Shown here in pieces: positions 36,553 to 47,980 of a DNA stretch of 64,000 nucleotides. The DNA is from Corynebacterium qintianiae (lineage in GTDB: Bacteria > Actinomycetota > Actinomycetes > Mycobacteriales > Mycobacteriaceae). Where the stretch lies: NCBI RefSeq assembly GCF_011038645.2, contig NZ_CP064955.1, positions 2,138,437 through 2,202,436 on the forward strand, written 5' to 3'. Within the stretch, counting starts at the first letter, position 1, and each line of letters opens with the position of its first letter. The translations under genes and the position numbers were made by a program. The notes under the pieces were generated by a model. That model was not told where the DNA came from. It saw nothing but the letters and a program-made list of their open reading frames with translations, and made no database searches.

Positions 36553-36996
36553 ATGAATCTGCTCGTCGGCATCCTCTACATCGTCCTCGCGCTCGTGCTC
36601 CTCACCGCCGGGGGCATGGCAACCGCAGGCAAGCTGCCCGGCAATTCTGTCTTCGGCCTGCGTATCGCGGCGGTGCGCAAAGACAAGTCGATCTGGGACC
36701 AGGCGCACAAGGTCGCCGGGCCCTTCGTCGTCTTCGCCGGCGTCGCACTCGCCTTCGGCGCGGCGTTCGCCTTTATCGCGAGCGGTTGGCTGTGGGTCGC
36801 ACCCGTCATCGCGTTCATCATCGCCGTGGTCGCGCTCTCCGTCGCGGGGAACTTCGGGGCCCGCGCCGCCTCGCTTATCGACGCCGCCCGTGACGAAGCA
36901 AACAACCAGCCCGCTCAGACCGCTCCGGCACCCCAGGTCAACCTCGACGCGCTGCGCAACGCCGCCTCAAAAACGGACGGCCAACGGGGCATCTAG
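36553..36996 (+). CDS. SdpI family membrane protein
   Basis: The 147-residue product has an N-terminal membrane segment, the loop NSVFGLRIAAVRKDKSIWDQAHKVAGP (an SdpI/YhfL hallmark) and two further membrane segments. A cytoplasmic Ala/Gln-rich tail follows. SdpI gives immunity to a killing factor in Bacillus; the role here is unknown. TATGCT lies 7 bases before the ATG at 36553, suggesting a leaderless start; the in-frame ATG at 36541 overlaps that box and is less likely. Confidence 0.8.
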   Translation: MNLLVGILYIVLALVLLTAGGMATAGKLPGNSVFGLRIAAVRKDKSIWDQAHKVAGPFVVFAGVALAFGAAFAFIASGWLWVAPVIAFIIAVVALSVAGNFGARAASLIDAARDEANNQPAQTAPAPQVNLDALRNAASKTDGQRGI

Positions 36997-37019
36997 AAAT
37001 TTCTGTGGGGTGGAGAGAT

Positions 37020-37090
37020 GTCACAGCGAAGGAAATGTCCGACGCGTTTTCCCAGGTGGTCACAATCCAGGAAAGCTTGACTGTGACATC
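37020..37090 (+). repeat. 71-base structured intergenic element, copy B
   Basis: Begins GTCACAGCGA and ends ACTGTGACATC. It aligns gap-free with copy A at 6297-6367. The outer stem GTCACAG/CTGTGAC is perfect. An inner stem GTTTTCC (37046-37052) with GGAAAGC (37070-37076) encloses the shared CCAGGTGGTCACA loop. It starts 24 bases after the SdpI-like stop and lies 54 bases before the trp -35 box. Confidence 0.65.
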
Positions 37091-37143
37091 GGGCGGATGA
37101 TGTATTCGCAGACGCGCCCGACCCGGAACTTCCCACAGAACGG

Positions 37144-37179
37144 TTGCGCTATCCCACCCATTAAACTACGCTTTTCGAT
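37144..37179 (+). promoter_or_regulatory. trp operon promoter
   Basis: -35 TTGCGC (37144-37149), 17-base spacer, -10 TACGCT (37167-37172). Transcription would start about 7 bases later, at the GTG of the leader peptide (37180), so the leader mRNA is predicted to be leaderless. Confidence 0.6.
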
Positions 37180-37210
37180 GTGACTTCAACGAGCTCCTTG
37201 ACCCAGTGGT

Positions 37211-37224
<14 letters not shown>
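37180..37224 (+). CDS. trpL: trp operon leader peptide with three consecutive Trp
   Basis: The frame GTG...TAA encodes MTSTSSLTQWWWRA. The three Trp codons (37207-37215) fall in the 5' arm of a hairpin (37211-37220 with 37228-37237, loop GTAAGCG), the classical 1:2 pause structure. When Trp-tRNA is scarce the ribosome stalls here and the downstream terminator should not form. It has no ribosome binding site and is predicted leaderless. Confidence 0.85.
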
Positions 37225-39518
<2,294 letters not shown>

Positions 39519-39520
39519 CC

Positions 39521-40546
39521 ATGGCGAGCGACAAATCCCTGAATATACTGAAACGCTTCCTGGACAACCCCGCACCCACGCTCGAGGAAGCCGTCGAGGC
39601 ATTCACCCCGCTGACCATCGGCGACTACGACGACGTCCACATTGCCGCGCTGCTGGCCACTGTGCGCACCCGCGGTGAGACCTTCGCGGACGTCGCCGGT
39701 GCCGCGCGCGCTTTCCTCGCCGCCGGTCGCCCATTCCCCGTCACCGGAGAGGGGATCATGGACTCCGCGGGCACAGGTGGCGACGGTGCGAACACCATCA
39801 ACATCTCCACTGCCGCATCGCTCACCGCGGCGGCGGGAGGTGTGAAGATGATCAAGTGCGGCAACCGCTCGGTGTCTTCGAAATCCGGTTCGGCCGACGT
39901 CCTCGAGGCGCTGAACATCCCGCTGGACCTCAATCCCGAGCGGGCGGTGCGCCAATTCGAGGCGGCTAACTTTACGTTCCTTTTCGCCCCGGCCTACAAC
40001 CCCGCGATCGCGCACGTGCAGCCGGTGCGCAAGGCGCTCGGCGTGCCCACTCTCTTCAACACGATGGGGCCGCTCTTGAGCCCGGCACGCCCGGAGTTCC
40101 AAATAATGGGAATCGCCCGACCATCTATGGGGCCTATTGTGGTGGAGACCATGAAAGAACTGGGCAGGTCACGAGCCCTGGTGGTGCACGGTGCTGGCAC
40201 CGACGAGATCGCCGTGCATGGAGAGACCACGGTGTGGGAGCTGCGCGATGGCGAGATCACGAACTACACCGTCACACCGGACGACCTCGGTGTGCACACG
40301 CACTCGCTCGAAGACCTGCGCGGCGGCGACGGTGAGGAGAACGCCCGCCACATGCGCGCGACTTTCGCGGGGGAGGGGCCGGATGCGCACCGCGACGCCG
40401 TCGCGGCGACCGCCGGCGCGATGTTCTACCTCTACGGCAAAGCAGACTCGATCCGCGAGGGTGTCGACCACGCCCAAGGGTTGCTGAGCGACCGTACCGT
40501 CGAAACGTGGCTACGCAACCACGAGGAGGCCGATTACAGTGACTAA
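39521..40546 (+). CDS. trpD: anthranilate phosphoribosyltransferase
   Basis: The 341-residue enzyme transfers phosphoribosyl from PRPP to anthranilate. It has the PRPP loop GTGGDGANTINIST, KCGNRSVSSKSGSADVLEALN and FAPAYNPAIAHVQPVR, and follows trpG by 2 bases. Its end overlaps the trpC start by 8 bases. Confidence 0.96.
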   Translation: MASDKSLNILKRFLDNPAPTLEEAVEAFTPLTIGDYDDVHIAALLATVRTRGETFADVAGAARAFLAAGRPFPVTGEGIMDSAGTGGDGANTINISTAASLTAAAGGVKMIKCGNRSVSSKSGSADVLEALNIPLDLNPERAVRQFEAANFTFLFAPAYNPAIAHVQPVRKALGVPTLFNTMGPLLSPARPEFQIMGIARPSMGPIVVETMKELGRSRALVVHGAGTDEIAVHGETTVWELRDGEITNYTVTPDDLGVHTHSLEDLRGGDGEENARHMRATFAGEGPDAHRDAVAATAGAMFYLYGKADSIREGVDHAQGLLSDRTVETWLRNHEEADYSD

Positions 40547-41951
40547 ATTACCTACGGTTCTTGAGGGGATAGTCCAGGGCCGTTTTCGTCACCTTGACGA
40601 AATTAAGGCCCGTCTGACGGGCGTGGATCTCGCTACCTTGCCGCGCTCAGAACGCTCGCTATACAATTCGCTCGCCCGCGGAGGAACGCAATTCATCATG
40701 GAATGCAAATCCTCCTCGCCCTCACTCGGCACGATCCGCGAGCACTACGAGCCGGGCGAGCTCGCCTCAATCTACTCCCGGTACGCCGCGGGCATCTCGG
40801 TGCTGTGTGAACCGGACAAGTTCGGGGGAGACTACGACCACCTCGCTACCGTCGCCTCATTAACCCATCTTCCGGTGCTGTGCAAAGACTTTATCGTCGA
40901 CGAAATTCAGGTGTACGCGGCGCGCTACTTCGGGGCCGACGCCATCCTGCTCATGCTGAGCGTGCTTGACGACGCCTCCTACACGCGGCTCTCCACGCTC
41001 GCGGAGCACCTGGGACTGGACGTCCTGACGGAAGTAATCGATGAGGAGGAAGCGGGGCGCGCCGCTCGCCTTGGCGCGCGGATCTTCGGAGTGAACCACC
41101 GTAACCTGCATGACCTTTCCATCGACCTCGAGCGCTCCGCTCGGCTCGCACCCCTCGCTCCGGAGGGAGCGCTTATCGTCTCCGAATCCGGGGTGCGCGA
41201 TGTCGCGACGGTTCGTCGTCTCGGCAGCCACTCCGACGGATTCCTTGTCGGCTCCCATCTCACCGGCCAGCCGGACGTGGACCTTGCTGCACGCATGCTG
41301 GTCTACGGACCGAACAAGGTGTGCGGGCTCACTTCGTTGTCTGCGGTGCAGGCAGCGCGCGCTGCGGGTGCCGTCTACGGCGGCCTTATCTATGAGAGCC
41401 CGTCCCCGCGCAATGTTTCACGTGAAACATCGGCGGAAATTATCTCCCACGAGCCGCACCTGAAGTACGTCGCCGTCTCGCGAAGGACTAACGGGTGGGC
41501 CGAACTGCTTCAAGACGGTGTTCACGCCGTACAGGTCCACGCCCCTTTCCAGGGCTCCATTGACGCAGAAATCGACCTAATGGACAGCGTTCGCTCCCAG
41601 GTAGGCGACGGGGTCGAGGTCTGGCGTGCGGTGTCCATGACCCGGCCGGAGGGTGCTCAACTGTCCACCGCTCTCCTCGGGAGCGCCGACAAGCTCGTGC
41701 TCGACGCCCAAGACGGCGGATCCGGCGCGCCTTTTGACTGGAACGAGGTGCCGGAGGACGTGAAAGATCACGCTCTGCTTGCTGGCGGCATAGGCCCCCA
41801 AAATGTGGCGGACGCCCTGCGGGTGGGCTGCCTTGGTGTCGACCTCAACTCGGGAGTCGAATACCCGGCAGACGCGGGGGAGTGGGCCGGCCGCAAGGAC
41901 TCCGCGGCCTTAAGACGCACGTTCACGACTATCCGAAATTTCCACTTCTAA
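40539..41951 (+). CDS. trpC: bifunctional indole-3-glycerol phosphate synthase/phosphoribosylanthranilate isomerase
   Basis: The 470-residue fusion carries both activities. Residues about 1-255 are the synthase ([30 protein letters not shown]). The rest is the isomerase ([12 protein letters not shown] with catalytic Cys, [14 protein letters not shown]). The GTG start at 40539 overlaps trpD. A perfect parS (41414-41429) is embedded in the isomerase part and encodes NVSRET (residues 292-297), at the natural SPRNVS loop. Confidence 0.95.
   Translation: MTKLPTVLEGIVQGRFRHLDEIKARLTGVDLATLPRSERSLYNSLARGGTQFIMECKSSSPSLGTIREHYEPGELASIYSRYAAGISVLCEPDKFGGDYDHLATVASLTHLPVLCKDFIVDEIQVYAARYFGADAILLMLSVLDDASYTRLSTLAEHLGLDVLTEVIDEEEAGRAARLGARIFGVNHRNLHDLSIDLERSARLAPLAPEGALIVSESGVRDVATVRRLGSHSDGFLVGSHLTGQPDVDLAARMLVYGPNKVCGLTSLSAVQAARAAGAVYGGLIYESPSPRNVSRETSAEIISHEPHLKYVAVSRRTNGWAELLQDGVHAVQVHAPFQGSIDAEIDLMDSVRSQVGDGVEVWRAVSMTRPEGAQLSTALLGSADKLVLDAQDGGSGAPFDWNEVPEDVKDHALLAGGIGPQNVADALRVGCLGVDLNSGVEYPADAGEWAGRKDSAALRRTFTTIRNFHF
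41414..41429. other. parS site 3 (inside trpC)
   Basis: TGTTTCACGTGAAACA lies within the trpCF coding sequence, read as aaT-GTT-TCA-CGT-GAA-ACA. It is a perfect consensus match. Confidence 0.95.
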
Positions 41952-41961
41952 GGAACTGACT

Positions 41962-43212
41962 ATGGCTGAGATATTCAAGGACGGCGGGCGCACTATCCTG
42001 CCCGCTTACTACGGCGAGTTCGGCGGGCAGTTCGTCCCCGAATCACTGCTCCCCGCTCTCGACGAGCTGGAGCGGGCGTTCGTCACCGCCTTCAACGACG
42101 AAGAATTCATGACCGAATACCGCGCACTGCTTCGCGACTACCTCGGTCGCCCAACCCCGCTCACCGAATGCCGTAACCTGCCACTTGGCGGCGCAAACGC
42201 ACGCATCTTCATGAAACGCGAGGACCTCGTCCATGGCGGAGCTCACAAGACCAACCAGGTGATAGGCCAAGCGCTCCTGGCGAAAAAGATGGGTAAGAGG
42301 CGCATCATTGCCGAAACCGGTGCCGGCCAACACGGCACCGCCACTGCGCTAGCATGCGCACTGCTGGGCCTCGATTGCGTCGTCTACATGGGCGTGGAGG
42401 ACATGGCCCGCCAAGAACCCAACGTGTACCGCATGCGGCTCATGGGCGCCGAGGTCGTGGGAGTGAACTCCGGATCAGGCACCCTCAAGGACGCGGTAAA
42501 CGAGGCGCTGCGCGACTGGACCGCCACGTTCCACGACTCCCACTACCTCCTGGGCACCGCCGCTGGCCCGCACCCGTTTCCGAAGATGGTCAAAGAGTTC
42601 CACCGCATCATCTCCACGGAGGCACGGGCGCAGATACTGGATCGCATTGGCAAACTACCCGACGTCGTGGTCGCGTGCGTCGGAGGCGGTTCCAACGCCA
42701 TCGGCATGTTCGCGGACTTCATCGACGATGAGGGAGTCGAGCTCGTCGGCGCCGAACCCGGCGGCGAAGGGTACGGCGTGGGCAGACACGGCGCGGCCAT
42801 CGCGGCCGGAACGGTGGGTATTCTCCACGGCACGAAGTCCTACCTCATGCGCGACGAAGACGGCCAGGTCGAAGAGTCCTATTCCATCTCCGCCGGTTTG
42901 GATTACCCGGCCGTCGGCCCCGAGCACGCGCACCTGGCCGCATCCGGCCGCGCCCAGTACGTCCCCGTCACCGACGGCGATGCGCTCAAAGCATTCCAGA
43001 TGCTGAGCAGGTACGAAGGCATTATCCCCGCGCTTGAGTCTTCGCACGCCTTCGCCTACGCGCTGCAGCGCGCCGCGGAAGCGCCGGCGGAGGGCGAGCC
43101 GCTTACTATTCTGGTCTCGCTCTCGGGGCGCGGGGACAAGGACGTCGCCCACGTGCGCAAGAACCTGGACGAGCACCCCGAGTTCCTCATCGACAACGCA
43201 AGGGAGCAGTAA
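41962..43212 (+). CDS. trpB: tryptophan synthase beta chain
   Basis: The 416-residue PLP enzyme joins indole and serine. The PLP lysine is in [32 protein letters not shown] and [15 protein letters not shown] (phosphate loop) are intact. A ribosome binding site AAGGA lies just after the trpC stop. It channels indole with TrpA, encoded 2 bases downstream. Confidence 0.97.
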   Translation: MAEIFKDGGRTILPAYYGEFGGQFVPESLLPALDELERAFVTAFNDEEFMTEYRALLRDYLGRPTPLTECRNLPLGGANARIFMKREDLVHGGAHKTNQVIGQALLAKKMGKRRIIAETGAGQHGTATALACALLGLDCVVYMGVEDMARQEPNVYRMRLMGAEVVGVNSGSGTLKDAVNEALRDWTATFHDSHYLLGTAAGPHPFPKMVKEFHRIISTEARAQILDRIGKLPDVVVACVGGGSNAIGMFADFIDDEGVELVGAEPGGEGYGVGRHGAAIAAGTVGILHGTKSYLMRDEDGQVEESYSISAGLDYPAVGPEHAHLAASGRAQYVPVTDGDALKAFQMLSRYEGIIPALESSHAFAYALQRAAEAPAEGEPLTILVSLSGRGDKDVAHVRKNLDEHPEFLIDNAREQ

Positions 43213-43214
43213 CC

Positions 43215-44057
43215 ATGACCCGCTACGACACCGCGTTTGCCGCGCTGAAAGAGAAGAACGAGGGAGCGTTCGTGCCCTTCATCATGCTCAATGATCCAAG
43301 CGTGGAGGACTCGATCGAAATTATCTCCGCCGCGGTCGAGGCTGGCGCCGACGCCCTCGAGCTCGGGGTGCCCTTCTCCGACCCGGTGGCCGACGGCCCC
43401 GCGATCCAGAAAGCGCACGTTCGCGCCCTCGACGGGGGCTCCACCGTACGCAAGGCCCTCGACGTGGTCCGTGAGATCCGCTCCCGCTACCCGGACCTTC
43501 CCATCGGCATGTTGATTTACGCCAACGTGGCCTACGTCCGTGGGGTGGATCGTTTCTACCGCGAGTTTGCCGAGGCCGGTGCAGACAGCATTCTGCTTCC
43601 CGACGTCCCGGTGCGCGAAGGCCGGCCGTTCGATACCGCCGCCTTGGAGGCAGGAATCGATCCGATCTATATCGCGCCCGCGAAAGCGTCCGCCGAAACC
43701 TTGGCGGGTGTCGCCGCCCACTCGAAGGGATACATTTACGCCATCTCGCGCGACGGTGTGACCGGTACCGAACGCGAGTCCTCCGTGGAGGGGTTGCGCG
43801 AGGTGGTTGAGAACGTCAACAGCTACGGCGGGGCACCCGTTCTGCTCGGTTTCGGCATCTCTTCGCCCGAGCATGTCCGCGCGGCTATCGACGCGGGCGC
43901 AGCCGGGGCCATCTCGGGATCGGCCATCACCCGCATTATCGACGCCCATACCGAGGGCGAGCACCCCAATCCGGGGCGGGTCCGCGACACGGAGGCGCTG
44001 AAGCAGGAGCTGACATCCTTCGTGTCAGCTATGAAGCAGGCTACTATCGCATCATGA
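43215..44057 (+). CDS. trpA: tryptophan synthase alpha chain
   Basis: The 280-residue TIM barrel splits indole-3-glycerol phosphate. It has ELGVPFSDPVADGPAIQ with the catalytic Asp region, then GFGISSPEHVRAAID and GAAGAISGSA. It is last of the biosynthetic genes; its final codon overlaps the Rieske gene (ATGA). Confidence 0.96.
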   Translation: MTRYDTAFAALKEKNEGAFVPFIMLNDPSVEDSIEIISAAVEAGADALELGVPFSDPVADGPAIQKAHVRALDGGSTVRKALDVVREIRSRYPDLPIGMLIYANVAYVRGVDRFYREFAEAGADSILLPDVPVREGRPFDTAALEAGIDPIYIAPAKASAETLAGVAAHSKGYIYAISRDGVTGTERESSVEGLREVVENVNSYGGAPVLLGFGISSPEHVRAAIDAGAAGAISGSAITRIIDAHTEGEHPNPGRVRDTEALKQELTSFVSAMKQATIAS

Positions 44058-44428
44058 CCTGCTCCCGCCGCCTATTTCTCCTCGGTACCGCAACCAGTTT
44101 CGCTGGCGCGTTCCTCGCCGCGTGCGGTCAAGAACCCACCGAAGACGTGGCCAAGACTGCCGTGCCCGTCGGCGGTTCGGTGATCCTGGACAAGTTCATC
44201 ATCGCCCAGCCAACCGCCGGCCACTACGTGGCGTACTCCGCCACCTGCCCTCACGAGTTCAAGAAGATCACCGTCGCCCAGGGCGACACCGTGCGTTGCA
44301 CGGCGCACGGTTCTACCTTCAACATCAACGACGGTTCTGTCGTGTCCGGGCCTGCGGTCCGCGGCCTCCGCGAGGTTCAACTGTTGGAAGAGGGCGACCG
44401 TCTCGTTGCCGAGGACGCCCAAGCGTAA
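44054..44428 (+). CDS. Rieske [2Fe-2S] lipoprotein
   Basis: The 124-residue product has a twin-arginine-type signal (SRRLFLLG) with a lipobox LAAC at Cys24, so it should be exported folded and lipid-anchored. The Rieske ligands are Cys65 and His67 (CPH, with Pro in place of the more common Thr) and Cys82 and His85 (CTAH). The cluster-shielding context ATCPHEFKKI is intact. Translation is coupled to trpA by a 4-base overlap. Its redox partner is unknown. Confidence 0.88.
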   Translation: MTCSRRLFLLGTATSFAGAFLAACGQEPTEDVAKTAVPVGGSVILDKFIIAQPTAGHYVAYSATCPHEFKKITVAQGDTVRCTAHGSTFNINDGSVVSGPAVRGLREVQLLEEGDRLVAEDAQA

Positions 44429-44442
44429 TTAAGTCCGCTTGT

Positions 44443-44470
44443 GGGGCACGGTCTTCGTAGACTGTGCCCC
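44443..44470. promoter_or_regulatory. 11-pair inverted repeat abutting the BASS transporter start
   Basis: GGGGCACGGTC (44443-44453), loop TTCGTA, GACTGTGCCCC (44460-44470), with ATG at 44471. A -10-like TAGACT (44459-44464) lies inside the right arm, 6 bases before the ATG. It could be an operator over a leaderless promoter, or a hairpin ending the trp/Rieske transcript (no clean T-run follows). Confidence 0.65.
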
Positions 44471-45439
44471 ATGTTCTCATTTCTCAAAGATCCCCTCATC
44501 CAGGGCATCCTCGCGGCAGCGCTACTTGCTGTCCTCATTCCGGCGAGCGGAACCTTTGCCGGCGCCTTCGACATCTCAACCAAGCTCGCCATCGCGCTCC
44601 TGTTCTTTCTTTACGGCGCGCGCCTATCCACCGAGGAGGCCCTGCGGGGTCTGGCGAACTGGAAGCTCCACCTGACTATTCTCGCGTTCACGTTCATCGT
44701 ATACCCGCTGATCGGTGTTGCCCTGCAGCCGTCGACCATGTTCATCAGCGCCCCGATGTACCAGGGGATCCTCTACGCCATGCTGGTGCCCTCAACGGTG
44801 CAGTCTTCCGTGGCGCTCACAGGCATTGCGAAAGGCAACATCTCCGGTGCCGTCGTGGCAGCAAGCGTATCTAGCCTCGTCGGCGTCCTCGCCACACCTC
44901 TGCTTGTGATGCTGCTCATGGGCGCGGGAGGCGGCATTAAGGTCGACGGCCGCGTGTTCATCAACATTGCTTTGCAGCTGCTCCTCCCGTTCGCCCTCGG
45001 CCAGCTCACCCGCAACTTCCTGCCCAAAGTGCGAGAGTTCGCCGCGAACAAGGCGACCAAGCAGGTCGACCGCGTCTCTATCTGGATGGTTGTCTACGCC
45101 GCGTTTTCCAAAGGCATGGTCGCCGGGGTGTGGGAAGAGGTGTCGGTCTGGGAAATCGTGTTCCTCATTGTCTTCTCCTTCGTCCTCGTCTTGGCCATGC
45201 TGTGGCTCACGCGCGCTGTTCCGCGGGCCCTCGGGTTCGGCTACGAGGACACGGTGGCCATCCAGATGTGCGGCACCCAGAAGTCCCTCGCCGCCGGCCT
45301 GCCGATGGCGTCGGTCATCTTCGGGGGAGCGGCCCTGGGCATCCTCATCGTCCCGCTCATGATCTACCACATGATTCAGCTCATGATCTGCTCAACCCTG
45401 GCGGCGCGCTACGCTCACAAGGCCCCAGCAACCACTTAA
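44471..45439 (+). CDS. bile acid:sodium symporter family (BASS/YfeH-like) transporter
   Basis: The 322-residue protein has about ten membrane segments, with LLFFLYGARLSTEEALRGL, TVQSSVALTGIAKGNISGAVVAAS and CGTQKSLAAGLPMA typical of BASS/YfeH transporters of organic anions. The start at ATG 44471 is preferred over GTG 44441 because the latter runs through the inverted repeat. The substrate is unknown. Confidence 0.88.
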   Translation: MFSFLKDPLIQGILAAALLAVLIPASGTFAGAFDISTKLAIALLFFLYGARLSTEEALRGLANWKLHLTILAFTFIVYPLIGVALQPSTMFISAPMYQGILYAMLVPSTVQSSVALTGIAKGNISGAVVAASVSSLVGVLATPLLVMLLMGAGGGIKVDGRVFINIALQLLLPFALGQLTRNFLPKVREFAANKATKQVDRVSIWMVVYAAFSKGMVAGVWEEVSVWEIVFLIVFSFVLVLAMLWLTRAVPRALGFGYEDTVAIQMCGTQKSLAAGLPMASVIFGGAALGILIVPLMIYHMIQLMICSTLAARYAHKAPATT

Positions 45440-45444
45440 GGAGA

Positions 45445-45460
45445 CGTTTCACGTGAAACA
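45445..45460. other. parS site 4 (start codon of next gene inside)
   Basis: CGTTTCACGTGAAACA matches parS at 15 of 16 positions (first base C). The GTG at 45453-45455 is the likely start codon of the following gene. Confidence 0.88.
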
Positions 45461-45767
45461 TTACGTCCGCATCCATTACGCGGAACCGGACCTCGGCGGA
45501 GAACTGCTCAACATCGCCGAGCTCGAGGACGTCACGGAAGTTGAGTGCACGATGCTCCGCATGATCGAACTCGACCCGGCGGAGACCATCACGGGCATCT
45601 ACGCGGAGGGTCGCGTGGTCGGCCGGGCTAACACACCGATGGGGACCGTGCCGCACCCGGACTCCTACGGCCAGTTCGACGGCATCACCGCCACGCGGAT
45701 TTCCCGGGACGAATTTGAGGGGTTGTGGCAGGAAGCCCTCCACAAGCTCGGCTTGCCGGGCGCCTAG
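45453..45767 (+). CDS. small conserved hypothetical protein
   Basis: The 104-residue acidic soluble protein (MKHYVRIHYAEPDLGGELLNIAELEDVTEVECTM) has no signal or membrane segment. AAGGAG at 45438-45443, overlapping the preceding stop codon, supports the GTG start that lies within parS. I recognise no domain. It is probably co-transcribed with the BASS transporter. Confidence 0.75.
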   Translation: MKHYVRIHYAEPDLGGELLNIAELEDVTEVECTMLRMIELDPAETITGIYAEGRVVGRANTPMGTVPHPDSYGQFDGITATRISRDEFEGLWQEALHKLGLPGA

Positions 45768-45810
45768 GGAACCAGCTTCAGCAGCCACAGCCGCGAGCAA
45801 CCCAGAGAAC

Positions 45811-46419
45811 TCAGTTGTCTTCCAGGTTCTCAGGGAATGTGGCGAACAGCGGCAGCGGCATCGCTTGGCGACGCAGCACGTCCCCCCACAAGTCGGCGGC
45901 CGCCGGGGCGATAACGTCGGACGGCAGGGCTGGAGCGACGAACCAGTCGCCGCGGGCAATCTCGTCGTGCAGCTGGCCCGGCGCCCACTCGGCGTACCCC
46001 GCGAACAACCGGAGGGCGTCGACAAGCTCGCCCAGCTCATCGGGTGAGCAGCGCAAATCCACCTGCGCGAGCCGGTTCGCCAGGCGGGTGAGTACCGCGT
46101 GGTCTTCGATGACCACTCCGTTGCGGGTCACAGCGACCCCGACCGCCGATTGCGAGCCCACGGGACCGCCCAGATACAGCGCCTGCGGCTGCGCGACCAT
46201 ATCCACCCACTCGGGCAGCACGTTGTGCACGGCCACCTCGCTTCGTCGGTTGAGGATGACTCCGAGGGTGGAACCCGCGCTGTGGTCGATGATGAGAACG
46301 ACAGTGCGGGCAAACTCGGGCGAGATCATGCCCGGCGCTGCCACGAGCAGCATGCCGGGGGCCGGGTCGGAGCGCTCGAGGCCGTTGAATAGGCGGTCAG
46401 CGTAGAAGAATTCAGGCAT
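45811..46419 (-). CDS. YqgE/AlgH family protein (UPF0301)
   Basis: The 202-residue product has the family blocks GMLLVAAPGMISPEFARTVVLIIDHS, GVILNRRSEV, YLGGPVGSQSA and FAGYAEWAPGQLHDEIARGDW. The family is cytoplasmic with an unclear role in regulation. It overlaps pcnA by 8 bases and is probably its operon partner. Confidence 0.92.
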   Translation of the reverse strand: MPEFFYADRLFNGLERSDPAPGMLLVAAPGMISPEFARTVVLIIDHSAGSTLGVILNRRSEVAVHNVLPEWVDMVAQPQALYLGGPVGSQSAVGVAVTRNGVVIEDHAVLTRLANRLAQVDLRCSPDELGELVDALRLFAGYAEWAPGQLHDEIARGDWFVAPALPSDVIAPAAADLWGDVLRRQAMPLPLFATFPENLEDN

Positions 46420-47905
46420 TTTCCTGCTCCCACCATCGCTTGAGCTCGGCAATGGCCTCCTCGCGCTCGAGGGAACCGCGCTCTAAGCGCAACTCCTTCA
46501 TGAAGCTCCACGCCCTACCCACGTCGGGTCCGGGGGAGAGCCCCAGGATGGACATGATCTCGTTGCCGTCCAGATCCGGCCGCACGCGCGCGAGATCCTC
46601 CTTCGCAGCGAGCTCCTCGATGCGTTCCTCGAGGTGGTCGTAGGTGCGCTGGAGGCGCTTGGCCTTCTTCGCGTTGCGCGTAGTGGAGTCCGCGCGTACC
46701 AGCTTGTGCAGACGCGGCAAGAGCTCACCCGCATCGGTAACGTAGCGGCGCACAGCTGAGTCCGTCCACTGGCCCTCGCCGAAACCGTGGAAACGCATGT
46801 GCAGGTAGACGAGCTGACCGACGTCCTCGACGACGTGCTTCGGGTACTTCAAGGCGCGCATCCGCTTACGGGCCATCTTCGCGCCGACAACCTCGTGGTG
46901 GTGGAAGGACACCCCGCCACCCTCCTTGACGGCGCGGGTGGCGGGTTTGCCGATGTCGTGCATCAGCGCCGCCCAGCGTAACTCCAGGTCGGGGCCCCCA
47001 TCCTCGAGTTCGGTCGCCTGGCGCAGCACGGTAAGGGAGTGGCGGTAGACATCCTTGTGCTGCATGTGCTCGTCAGTCTCCAGCTGCAGCGCGGGGACCT
47101 CCGGCAGGATGTGCCCAGCGATGCCAGTGTCCACCAGCAGGTCCATGCCCTCCCACGGGCGCGCGCCCAACATGAGCTTGTCCAGCTCGGCCTGGACGCG
47201 CTCGACGGTAATGCGGTCGATCTCGCCGGCCATGTCGCGCATGGCCCCGAATACCCGGTCCGCCACGGAAAAACCGAGCTGGGAGACAAACCGGGCAGCG
47301 CGGAGCATGCGCAGCGGATCGTCGCGGAACGACACCTCGGGTGCCTGAGGGGTGTCCAGCCGCTGGCGGAGCACGTCGTCGAGGCCGCCGACGGGATCGT
47401 GGAAGGCCGGGGACATGCGCCCGCTGACAAGCGAGAGCTCGATGGCCATCGCGTTGCAGGCGAAGTCGCGGCGCACGAGGTCACCCTCGAGGGTGTCACC
47501 GAACGTGACCTCGGGGTTGCGCGTCACCCCGTCGTAGAGATCGGACCGAAACGTGGTGATCTCGATCTGCTGGCCCTGCTTGACGGCCGAGACGGTGCCG
47601 AACTCGATGCCCGTGTCCCAGGTCTTCTCGCCCCACTCGCCGAGAATCCCGGCAATGACCTCCGGGCGCGCGGAGGTGGTGAAGTCGAGGTCGTTGCCCA
47701 GCCGGCCCAGCATCGCGTCACGCACGGGCCCGCCGACAAGGTAGAGCGACTCGCCGCGCTCGTGGAACAGCGTCGCCAGCGGCTCGAGCAGCCCAGAGAG
47801 CTTATCGACGGCCCCTTGAGCCCGCGCCAGCAACGCAGCGGCGGCGTGAGGGTCGTCGGGGGAGGGGAGATCGAAAAGCTGGGGGTAGGTCTCAGGCGTT
47901 GTCAC
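46412..47905 (-). CDS. pcnA: CCA tRNA nucleotidyltransferase/poly(A) polymerase family
   Basis: The 497-residue enzyme adds or repairs the tRNA 3' CCA. The nucleotidyltransferase motif reads [22 protein letters not shown] (catalytic Asp pair). [19 protein letters not shown] follows, and the HD domain begins [11 protein letters not shown]. The GTG start at 47905 has TATCGT 7 bases upstream and no ribosome binding site, suggesting a leaderless transcript divergent from the NUDIX gene. Confidence 0.92.
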   Translation of the reverse strand: MTTPETYPQLFDLPSPDDPHAAAALLARAQGAVDKLSGLLEPLATLFHERGESLYLVGGPVRDAMLGRLGNDLDFTTSARPEVIAGILGEWGEKTWDTGIEFGTVSAVKQGQQIEITTFRSDLYDGVTRNPEVTFGDTLEGDLVRRDFACNAMAIELSLVSGRMSPAFHDPVGGLDDVLRQRLDTPQAPEVSFRDDPLRMLRAARFVSQLGFSVADRVFGAMRDMAGEIDRITVERVQAELDKLMLGARPWEGMDLLVDTGIAGHILPEVPALQLETDEHMQHKDVYRHSLTVLRQATELEDGGPDLELRWAALMHDIGKPATRAVKEGGGVSFHHHEVVGAKMARKRMRALKYPKHVVEDVGQLVYLHMRFHGFGEGQWTDSAVRRYVTDAGELLPRLHKLVRADSTTRNAKKAKRLQRTYDHLEERIEELAAKEDLARVRPDLDGNEIMSILGLSPGPDVGRAWSFMKELRLERGSLEREEAIAELKRWWEQENA

Positions 47906-47912
47906 CCCGCCA

Positions 47913-47973
47913 ACGATACCCGGCGCGCACACGCACCTATAAATACCGAAAACGCCGCGCAGGCAGATACGAT
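47913..47973. promoter_or_regulatory. divergent leaderless promoters of pcnA and the NUDIX gene
   Basis: A minus-strand -10 TATCGT (47913-47918) lies 7 bases before the pcnA GTG. A plus-strand -10 TACGAT (47968-47973) lies 7 bases before the NUDIX ATG at 47981. Neither start has a ribosome binding site. Confidence 0.5.
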
Positions 47974-47980
47974 AAGGCGG

